A DNA stretch of 54,388 nucleotides, from contig UQVA01000011.1 of assembly GCA_900544405.1 (NCBI GenBank), positions 1 to 54,388 on the forward strand. The letters run 5' to 3'. Position numbers and translations under genes: made by a program. The stretch's first letter is position 1, and every line of letters begins with the position of its first letter. A model generated the notes under the pieces. That model made no database searches and was not told where the DNA came from. It saw only the letters and a program-made list of their open reading frames with translations. This document shows, piece after piece, positions 15,045 to 24,200 of this stretch. The stretch comes from an uncultured Eubacteriales bacterium. Lineage in GTDB: Bacteria; Bacillota; Clostridia; Oscillospirales; Oscillospiraceae.

Positions 15045-15643
15045 TATGCTTCCGGGTGATTGGGGTCCTCGTTGAGGTTTTCAAATTTGGACTTTTTTCC
15101 GCTGAAGGCCAGAATGTAATCCACAAAGGCCACCCACATAAAGAGACTGTCAAAAAGAACGATCCACCGGACAATGTCCTCGGACAGCTCCGGCAGCAAC
15201 ACCAGGGCAATGAGGCTGATGAACAGCACCGTGGTGCAGACCTTCCCAGTGATCAGCGCCCCCTTCAGAATGCGGCCGCTGCGAAGCAGGATCATACCGG
15301 CGATGGCCTGGAAGCCTTCCTTAATGACAAACAGGCCCACCAGATACCACAGTGCCGGGTGCTTCACGGCCAGACAGATGATGAGGGTGAACTGGGTAGC
15401 CTTGTCGGCCACCGGGTCCAGGATTTTCCCCAGGTTGGAGATCATGTGGAATTTCCGGGCGATCTTTCCGTCGATCATGTCCGTCAGGCAGGACACCGCC
15501 AGAATGGCGGCGGAGAGAAAATAATGCTCCATGGTGGTGGCGTTCAGGTAAATGGTCACATAGACCGGGATCAGCACCAGCCGGAACAGACTGAGCAGAT
15601 TCGGGATGGTGAAAATCTCTTTTTTCCAATTCTTTACGAACAT
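15044..15643 (-). CDS. pgsA: CDP-diacylglycerol-glycerol-3-phosphate 3-phosphatidyltransferase
   Basis: Membrane enzyme of 199 residues that makes phosphatidylglycerophosphate, the first committed step to phosphatidylglycerol. The CDP-alcohol phosphatidyltransferase signature is complete: D-MI-DGKIAR followed by G and the two downstream aspartates in LGKILDPVAD. The N-terminus TIPNLLSLFRLVLIPVY is the usual PgsA start, and about five membrane segments follow. Its own promoter lies at 15682-15710. Other CDP-alcohol transferases share the motif, but the length and N-terminus favour PgsA. Confidence 0.88.
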   Translation of the reverse strand: MFVKNWKKEIFTIPNLLSLFRLVLIPVYVTIYLNATTMEHYFLSAAILAVSCLTDMIDGKIARKFHMISNLGKILDPVADKATQFTLIICLAVKHPALWYLVGLFVIKEGFQAIAGMILLRSGRILKGALITGKVCTTVLFISLIALVLLPELSEDIVRWIVLFDSLFMWVAFVDYILAFSGKKSKFENLNEDPNHPEA

Positions 15644-15681
15644 AGCTTCCTCCGGGGAACTTCCCCACTACTTTGGGGACC

Positions 15682-15710
15682 ATTATACGACAAATCGGAG
15701 GTTTTATCAA
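15682..15710 (-). promoter_or_regulatory. Sigma-A promoter of pgsA
   Basis: On the minus strand TTGATA (15705-15710), a 17-bp spacer and TATAAT (15682-15687), about 40 bases before the pgsA start. Confidence 0.8.
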
Positions 15711-15747
15711 GGGGGTTCTTTCCATGTTCTTCCGATTTAAGAAAAAT

Positions 15748-16275
15748 TTAATCCTCCCCGGACTGCCGCAGGGCCTGGAGTGTATAAAGATGGGATAGGG
15801 AGCGCCAAGTGGCGGCATCCAGGCAGCCGGTCCTGGGGAGATTGGCTATCTTTTGGAGGGCCAGCAGGGCTTTTTCAGTGGCCTCGTCCAGAAGACCGGT
15901 AACGGCAGGCCCCGGCGATTGGCCTAGCCCGGGAGCCAGGAACAGAAGCATGGCTTGCGCCGGGTAGAGCCAGGGGCTGGCCATGCCGGGCCGCAGAATT
16001 TCTGTCAGTACCACATCGATGGACTCCGACGGGCCGATGTGCAGCAGCGCCGCCGTGTAAACGGGGACGATGGCGTCCCAGGTGGCCTGGTCCGCAATGC
16101 CCGTTACAGGTAAACCCATGAACCGCTGGAATTCCGACACCGCCCGGCGGGTCGTCGGGCCGAAAATCCCGTCGGGAATGACCATAGGCAGGCGTGGGTC
16201 CGCCATGGAAATGACCCGCAGCATGGTTTGGAGGCTTCGGACGCTTTGATTCTGGAAAGATTCTTCCGGTCTCAT
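15748..16275 (-). CDS. Peptidoglycan-binding domain protein
   Basis: A 175-residue protein made of two PG_binding_1 repeats. The first (about 15-80) contains GIFGPTTRRAVSEFQRFMGL and ATWDAIV; the second (about 95-165) contains LLDEATEKALLALQ and DAATWRSL and is more divergent. There is no signal peptide and no catalytic domain. It overlaps the end of the SpoIID-like gene by 4 bases, so the two are co-translated and probably work together, perhaps in the spore cortex or coat. That role is inferred from the neighbour. Confidence 0.8.
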   Translation of the reverse strand: MRPEESFQNQSVRSLQTMLRVISMADPRLPMVIPDGIFGPTTRRAVSEFQRFMGLPVTGIADQATWDAIVPVYTAALLHIGPSESIDVVLTEILRPGMASPWLYPAQAMLLFLAPGLGQSPGPAVTGLLDEATEKALLALQKIANLPRTGCLDAATWRSLSHLYTLQALRQSGED

Positions 16276-17501
16276 CGTACCACCTCCCGGACCACCGGGT
16301 CCCGGCTGCCCAGAGCCAGGTCTTTTCCGGGGAATTGGGTCAGTGCGGTCTTTTCCGGTGTGCGGCCCTGCCGGGCCAAGGCCGGGACCGCTGTCCGGCC
16401 TTGGTTGGGGAAGTTCTCTCCGGACCGGAGGGCGGTATTTTCAATGCCGGAATACTGATTGTAGATGGCCTCCCAGGTAGTGTTGTCCACACTTCCGGTC
16501 TCCGGAAGGCCGAAAAAGCGCTGGGCTGCCAGCACGGCGGCACGGGTGCCACTGCCGTAAATGCCGTCCACCGTGGGGGCGGGGATGGCGGAAATAAACG
16601 AGGACAGTACCGACAGCCAATATTGCAGCAGCCTGACCTTTTCTCCGCTGCTGCCCACCTGTAAAGAACCGGGGGCGGCATAGTTGATGGCATAGAATTG
16701 CTGGCCCTTGCTCCGCAGCTCGTTCAGCTGGGTCACGGCGGTGTACAGTCGGACGATGGCGTTCCAGGTGGCGGGGCCAACAATGCCGTCGGGGCTGAGA
16801 CCGAAAATCTCCTGGAACCGCTGGACGGCGGCCTCCGTCCGGGGGCCGAAAATCCCGTCCACGGAATCCAAACGGGGAATGGCCGGGTAATTCTGGGCGA
16901 TGCGGTTCAGAGCAACCTGAATGACCGTTACATCGGATCCCTGACTGCCCCGGCGCAGGGGCGTGCCCGGATAGGATGGGGAAGGGGAGCGGACGGGGGC
17001 GTTGGGGACAATTTCTACATTTCCGTAGTAGCTGTTGAGAATTTCCGGGGCGCTGTAGCCCTGCCGGGCAAGATTCTGACTGCCCCATTGGCTGAGACCG
17101 TCACAGGTGACGGTGGTGCCGTTGCAGAATTTTGCCGCCAGAGGCTCCACGAAGCCGGGACGGCGGAGATAGCTGGTGAGCAGTTCGTCGACCAGCCGGG
17201 ATATATTGTCGAAAAAGCCCCGACCGTTGACAAAAGCCTGATCGTAGGCTGTGGAATTGGTGATGTCAAAATCGTACCCCCGACTTCGGTAAAATTCCGT
17301 GTACACCCGGTTCAGGGCAAAGGAGATGATGGCCAGAATGTTGGCCCGGAGGGCACTTTCGTCCCAGGTAGGGTAAATTTCGCTGGAGGCTACGTTTTTT
17401 ACATAGTCGGAAAAGGGAACGGTCACATTGGCGGCGTTGGAATCCGGAGGACCCAGATGTACGGTAATGGTCCGGGGGATATAGGGTGCGACGACGGGCA
17501 T
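16272..17501 (-). CDS. SpoIID-like protein with two peptidoglycan-binding domains
   Basis: A 409-residue protein from ATG 17501, preceded by GAAAGGAGCT. Residues about 35-185 resemble the SpoIID/LytB domain (ALRANILAIISFALNRVYTE, YRSRGYDFDITNSTAYDQ, TTVTCDGLSQWGS), a lytic-transglycosylase-like fold used in engulfment. Two PG_binding_1 domains follow (about 200-270, with GIFGPRTEAAVQRFQEIFGL, and about 300-370, with GIYGSGTRAAVLAAQRFFGL). There is no signal peptide, which is odd for a wall-active protein and fits action within the developing spore. The tail after residue ~370 is low in known structure. The middle gene of a three-gene minus-strand set. Confidence 0.75.
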   Translation of the reverse strand: MPVVAPYIPRTITVHLGPPDSNAANVTVPFSDYVKNVASSEIYPTWDESALRANILAIISFALNRVYTEFYRSRGYDFDITNSTAYDQAFVNGRGFFDNISRLVDELLTSYLRRPGFVEPLAAKFCNGTTVTCDGLSQWGSQNLARQGYSAPEILNSYYGNVEIVPNAPVRSPSPSYPGTPLRRGSQGSDVTVIQVALNRIAQNYPAIPRLDSVDGIFGPRTEAAVQRFQEIFGLSPDGIVGPATWNAIVRLYTAVTQLNELRSKGQQFYAINYAAPGSLQVGSSGEKVRLLQYWLSVLSSFISAIPAPTVDGIYGSGTRAAVLAAQRFFGLPETGSVDNTTWEAIYNQYSGIENTALRSGENFPNQGRTAVPALARQGRTPEKTALTQFPGKDLALGSRDPVVREVVR

Positions 17502-17514
17502 AGGCAGCTCCTTT

Positions 17515-17898
17515 CTATAAATTCTGGGGCGGGGTGTTGAAAATCTCGGACTTATCATAGGCGTCCGGAAACTCCGCCAGGGGGATCATGGGCAGATTTT
17601 GGGTTGTAATGACCCCCGGAAAAATCTGGACATTCTCCGATCCGATCTGCTCGTAGGCTTCCTTCCGGGCAAACAGATTCACTTGGGTGAAGGGGACCAC
17701 GCCGGTGTCCGGGGTCAGCCCGGCGGAACGATTGGGGACCTCAATGGGAATGGGGGTGTCCAGCATTCCGCTGCGGTTGGTGAGCCGGGCGGCCAGCAGC
17801 GTGCCCTGTGGGGTCTGGACGGAAACGGCCACATTGGCCAGGGGAATCCGGGCGGAGCTGACGAAGGCCCGGACCTGTAAGTATCCGATGGATGGCAA
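17515..17898 (-). CDS. Carboxypeptidase regulatory-like protein of the SpoIID/PG-binding operon
   Basis: A 127-residue protein from a TTG start at 17898 behind GGAGGGA. The first ~75 residues have the beta-sandwich pattern of carboxypeptidase regulatory-like or transthyretin-like domains (LQVRAFVSSARIPLANVAVS, TPQGTLLAARLTNRSGM, FARKEAYEQ). The rest is unrecognised. It precedes the SpoIID-like gene by 13 bases, so it shares its transcript. In related clostridial genomes such genes sit next to peptidoglycan-binding 'cortex-lytic' proteins; a shared role is inference. Confidence 0.6.
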   Translation of the reverse strand: MPSIGYLQVRAFVSSARIPLANVAVSVQTPQGTLLAARLTNRSGMLDTPIPIEVPNRSAGLTPDTGVVPFTQVNLFARKEAYEQIGSENVQIFPGVITTQNLPMIPLAEFPDAYDKSEIFNTPPQNL

Positions 17899-18123
17899 GA
17901 AAATCCCTCCTTAAATTCAGCGCTTCAGTTCAGGATATGCTGCCCCGGGCAAAATGGTGCCATTCCATGAATGGCGGAGCATAGTCCATGCAAGATACCA
18001 TGCAGATTTTTGACGGACAAACGTCTGCGGTGCATTAAAATGAATGCGGACTTGCAAATCGGAGGGGGGAATGGGGCATGAACGGGCGGTGAAAATTATT
18101 TTAAGAAATTGTGAATTTTAATC

Positions 18124-18152
18124 TTGCATTTTCAGACAGTCGTCGCTATAAT
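18124..18152 (+). promoter_or_regulatory. Promoter of the giant subtilase gene
   Basis: TTGCAT (18124-18129), a 17-bp spacer and TATAAT (18147-18152). It lies inside the longest possible frame, which excludes a start upstream of about 18190 and supports ATG 18223. Confidence 0.8.
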
Positions 18153-18222
18153 GATATATCATGTTCCAACATACGTCCATGACCTGCGGACAATGTCGGA
18201 CAAAAGCGAAAGGATGTTGACA

Positions 18223-21200
18223 ATGAAACGGACGAAGACACGTTTCCTGGCCATGCTTCTGGCGTTGGTCCTGGTGTTCACCTCTCTGCCGGCGACGGCT
18301 TTGGCGGCGACCACCGGCGCTTCCGATGACAACTGGGGCAAACTCAGTGTTGAGGATGTGACCGACGAACTGACCGATGCAGATCGGAAGAGTATGTTCG
18401 AGGAAAATATGGATACGGACAAGGTCTCCGAATCCGAGCTGCCCGACCCGGACGAGCTGGTCCGGGTGATCGTGGAGCTGGATACGGACAGCCTGCTGGA
18501 TGTGCGTGACCGGGTGGATTCCGCCATGTCCATGATGGACTTCCAGCGGACCCAGGCGGCACAGGACCAGCTCTCCGAGATCTCTACCATGGAGGCGGAC
18601 GTGAAAAGCGCCATCGCCGCCGAGGGTATCGAGCCGGAGTACGTATTCTCCTACGCAGCCATCATCAGCGGTTTCAGCGCCGAGGTTCCCTATGGCGACA
18701 TCGAAGCCATTGAAGCCGTGGACGGCGTGGCCCGGGTGGTCCTCTGTGAGACCTACTATCCCGACGTGATGGGCGATGCCACCCTGGGCGAGGCCCTCAG
18801 CCCTGCCGAGGTAGCCGCTTACTCCAACAATACCGATTATAAGGGCGAGGGAATGCTCATCGGTATCGTGGACACAGGCCTGGACGTCAACCATGAGGCC
18901 TTTGCCAACGATCCGACCGTACAGAAGCTGCAGAAGGCCGCTCTGGAAAAGCTGCTCTATACCACCGAAGAGGTGGACGGCAAGACCAATGTTACCGCTT
19001 ACAGCTACGCTGCCCTCTGGTATGCCCAGAACAACAGCACCTCCAGCCAGCTGAATCTGCTGACGGCGGATATGCTCTACAAGAGCGGCAAGGTCCCCTT
19101 TGCTTTTGACTACGCCGACAAGGATGCGGATGTTATCCCCTCTGCCGAAGCCGTTACCAACTACGGCAACGACCATGGCACGCATGTGGCCGGTATCGCT
19201 GCGGGCAAGACCGTGGACAGCGACGGCAACGTGACCTTTTCCGGTCAGGCCCCGGAGGCCCAGCTGGCCATCTTCAAGGTCTTTTCGGACAGTACCAGCG
19301 GCGCTTCCACCGACAATATCCTGGCGGCGCTGAACGATGCCCTGCTCCTGGATGTGGACGTCATCAATATGTCCCTGGGCAGCGGCGGCGGCTTCTCCCG
19401 GGAGGAGGACACCAGCGCCGTCACCAAGTATTATGACCTGGTGAAGTCCGCCGGTATCCTGCTGGACGTTTCCGCTGGCAACGCCTATTCCTCCAGCCGG
19501 GGCGGCGCACAGGGCGACTACGCCTCCACCTCCGACCCGGATACCGGCATCATCGGTTCTCCTTCTTCCTATGATGCCTCCCTGTCCGTGGCTTCCGTGG
19601 ATACGGCGGCTGCTGCTGCTTTCCGCACCGATGCCGGGCGGGTCCCCTACAATGACGTCACCGGCCACGACTTCGCTTCTCTGCTGCTCGGCGGCGAGAC
19701 CAGCAAGACCCTGGAGTATGTGGTCGTGGGCGGCAGCGGCGACAAGGCTGACTACGAGGGCCTGGACGTGACCGGCAAAGTGGCTCTGGTCCAGCGTGGC
19801 GGATTGTCCTTCGAGCAGAAGCAGATCAACGCTGCCGATGCCGGGGCTGTGGCCTGCGTCATTTACAACAATCTGGACGGCTATCTTCTGAATATGTCCG
19901 TCACCGATTACCGTATCCCCACCGTCAGCATCAGCCATGCCAACGGCGTGGCCATGGCGGAGCAGGAAAACAAGACCCTGACCGTGTCCTCCGAGGATAA
20001 GGGCACCGTCACCATGAGCGACTTCTCCTCTTGGGGCCCGCTGCCCTCTCTGGAATTGAAGCCGGAGATCACCGCCCCCGGCGGCGACATCTATTCCTCG
20101 CTGCCCTTTGCCCAGTACGGCTACATGAGCGGCACTTCTATGGCGGCACCTTATATGTCCGGTGTGTCCGCCGCAATGAAGCAATATCTGAACAAGATTG
20201 CTGCCGGCCTCTCCGATAAGGAAAAGCAGGTTCTGGCCAACCGGATCCTGATGAGCACTGCCGACATCCTCTACGAGGATTCCGGCGTGGCTTACTCTCC
20301 CCGGAAGCAGGGTGCCGGCATGGTGGACCTGTCTGCCGCCACTTCCACCCCTGCTTACCTGTACGTTCGGGATTCCGAGCGGACCAAGATCGAGTTGGGC
20401 GATGATGCCAACCGTACCGGCATCTATGACCTGAGCTTCGTGCTGAAAAATATGACGGCGGTTGCCCGCAGCTATGCCGTCGATGCACAGGTCCAGACCG
20501 AGACGGCCAGCGATGCAGGCTACATCCTTCAGCAGGGCCATGCCCTGAGCCCGGACGTGACCATCAGCGTGTCCGGCGGCACTCTGGACGGCAACACCGT
20601 CACCGTCAGCGGCAACGGCGAGGCCACCGTCAACGTAAAAGTACGCCTCTCCGACAGCGACAAGGAGTATCTTGCCAAGTTCCCCAACGGTATCTATGTG
20701 GAAGGCTTCGTGGAGCTGACAAACGACGATGATCCCAGTCTGTCCGTCCCCTTCCTGGGCTTCTACGGCGACTGGAGCGAGGCCCCCATTCTGGAGGATT
20801 CCGACATTTATAATGACGCCTCCACCAAGATGTTCCAGACCGCTCCCACCGGCGTGTACGCCATGATGTACCTGTTCCCGCTGGGTACGTATCCCTTCAA
20901 GGTCCCCGAGGGCTGGCCGGAACCCGGCACCTCCGCAGACCGGATCAGCGTTGACCTGGGCGGCGGCAACGGCATGGGCAACCTGTACTACCTGCAGGCC
21001 GGTATGCTTCGCGGTGCCAAGACTGCCATGGGTACCATCGTGGATGCGGATACCGGTGCCGTGTACAAGCAGTGGAGCGAAATGAATGTTCGCAAGGCTA
21101 TGTACAACTCCAGCACTGGAAAGATTCGGGCCGGACTGATCGGTGAGGCATGGCCTGCGCTGACCGGCAAGGAGATTGTGCTGATCCCCAGCAACACCCA

Positions 21201-24200
21201 CATGACCTACACCGTCACCGCTTATGTGGACGGCGTGAACGCGCAGAACAATAAGAACAATACATACTCATTCAACTTCACCTCCGACGGCGAAATGCCC
21301 TACATTCTGGATCGGGATAACCTGCGCTTCCGCAAGGGTGACGACGGACGGGTCTACCTGGATGTGACCCTGGCCGATAACTTCGCTCTGGCCGGCGCAA
21401 CGCTATACTCCGCCGTGGAGAAGAGAAACAACTCCGGAAAGCTGGAGATCAGCACCGGCAGCAACTACTACGAGGGCATCTACCCGGCCGTGAAGGATGA
21501 CGGCACGGTCCCCGGACCCTACGAAGAGTTCACCTACACCTTCGACGTGACCGACTTCTACAAGACGCTGACCAAGGGCTGCTTCTACGTGGTGGCTTAT
21601 GACTACGCCATGAACCAGTGCGCCTTCCGGGTGCGTCTGCCGGAGCAGGCCGTCACCGGCATCAGCCTGGACAAGACCAGCCTGACCCTGCCTCTGAATG
21701 GCCACGACACCCTGACGGCTACCGTGACCCCCGATGATGCCACCGACCAGCACCTGACCTGGACCTCCTCCAACGAGGATGTGGTGGAAGTCCGCAGCGG
21801 TATCGTGGCGGCTAAGTCCACCGGTACGGCTACCATCACCGTATCTTCCACCGTATGGCCCGACATGATGGCTACCTGCGATGTGACTGTCACGGACGAG
21901 GTAGGTCCTGCCGTTTCCATCGAGGAGATGAAGCTCACCCGAACTGCTGTCTCCATGGTGGAGGGCGGCACCAATACCGATGTGCGACTTTACGCTTATG
22001 CACCTTTCTATGCCACCGATCTGACGCTGGAGTGGTCCTCTTCCGATACAAAGGTGGTTACAGTGGAGCCCAACGGTCCCGAAGGTGAATACTTCACCAG
22101 CTATGCGAAGCTCACGGCTGTGGGTGCCGGTACGGCAATTGTTACCGCCACCGCCAAGGCCACCGGCACTACTGCTGAGGTGGAAGTGACTGTCGCCAAG
22201 GCCTCTACAACCGGCAGCTTCCAGATTGTGGGTGATACGCTGGTTGCTTACAGTGGTGGAGAATCCAATGTTGTCGTTCCTGACGGCGTTCGGGTCATCG
22301 GTGAACAGGCATTCAAGGGCAATGCCGGTGTGATTTCCGTGACACTGCCCACCGGTGTTGAGGAAATCAATTATCGTGCCTTCTACGGCTGCTCTAATTT
22401 GAAATCCGTCAACCTTCCCGACTCCCTGAAGACCATCGGAGAGGGCGCTTTCCAGGGCTGCACGAGTCTGGCTAGTGTGAACTGCGATACTGTTCTTCCG
22501 GCCGGTGTGACCAGTGTGGGTAAGAACGCCTTCTTCAACTGCAAAGCCCTTGCAGGCGATCTGGTGCTCGGTGATGCACTGACTGAGTTGGGTGAGAGTG
22601 CTTTCTATGGCTGTGCGGAACTGACCTCTGTGACTATGTCCGACAGCTTCAACGGTCTGAATGCAGCAGGCGGCCAGTTCAACGGCTGCACCAAGCTGCA
22701 GCGTGCGGTCCTGTCCGCCGCTTTGAAGGAACTGCCTGCCCGGACCTTCTTCGCCTGCGGTCTTACCGAGCTTCCTGATTTGAAGAATGTCGCCAGCATC
22801 GGTCAGGCCTGCTTCCAGAGAAACAATGCGATGACCGCCGTTACGATTCCCGAGACGGTGACCTATCTGGCCGGAAATGCCTTTGCATACAACACTGGCT
22901 TGAAGGAAGTAACCATTCTGGGTACTCCGGAGATGGGCAGCGGATCGTTCTCCAAGGATACAGCCCTGGAAAAGTTTACGGCTCCCAAGCTGACCTATAT
23001 CGGCGTATCTGCTTTTGACGGCGACACGGCACTGACGGAGTTTGTTGTACCTGATAACCTTACTTTTATCGGGGACAAGGCCTTCCAGAACTGCACGAAC
23101 CTGACCAAACTCATCTTCCCGTCCACTTACAAGGCTCCCACATTGACCCTGGGTATCCAGCTGTTCCTGAAGTGCACGAAGTTCACGGGCATCGTGGTGG
23201 AGGATGGCGCAAGCATCCGGCTTGATGATGCGGGCGTTCTCTACACTGCCGACGGCAAGACCCTGATCGCCGCCACCGATTCCTTCAAGGCCACCAGTTA
23301 CACCGTGGCCGATGGCGTGGAGACCATCAGCCCCTCTGCCTTCTATTCCAAGACCGGCCTGACCACCATCACCCTGCCCGCCAGCATGAAGTCCATCGGT
23401 GACAAGGCTTTCTATGGCTGCACCGGCCTGACGGCCATCACCTTCCCGGACGGCATGAGCAGCTTGGGCGTCAACGCCTTCGACGGCTGCACCAAGCTTG
23501 CAACGGTTGGCTTCGGCACGTCTCTGACTGCCGTTCCGGCGTATGCTTTCAATAAGTGCGCTGCACTGAAGACGGCAGATCTTCCTGCCAGTGTGACCTG
23601 CATTGGCGATCATGCTTTCAATAGCTGCTCCTCGCTGACATCCGTGACTTTCCCGGATGGTCTGACTGAGGTTGCAAAGTACGCCTTCAATGGCTGCTCC
23701 AAGCTGAAAAAGGCAATTCTGCCTGCATCGGTAACAATGTTGGGGGATTATGCCTTCTACGGATGCTCCGCACTTACGGATGTGGACTGCGGCAGCGCAA
23801 CGGTCATTCCCATCCGGGCTTTCTACGGAGTGAAGGCTTTGAAAAACCTGGCGATGTCCGATAATGTTACGGAGATCGGAGATTATGCATTCTACAATTG
23901 CAATGTGCTGACCGATTTCGGCTGGCCCAGCAAGTTGGAGCGTGTCGGAAAGAATGCCTTCTATTGCTGCAGAATGCTGACGGACTTCGATTTTACTGGA
24001 ACAAAACTGACAGACATTGGCAATTACGGATTCTATCAGTGCTATGAGGCCCGGACCCTGGAATTCCCGGAGACGCTGGAGAGGATTGGTTCCTATGCCT
24101 TTGCCTACCTGAACTTCAACAAGACGGCCTACATTACTGAGGTAACCCTGCCTGCCAGCCTGACCTCCATTGCGAAAAATGCTTTTGACAAGGCCAACAG

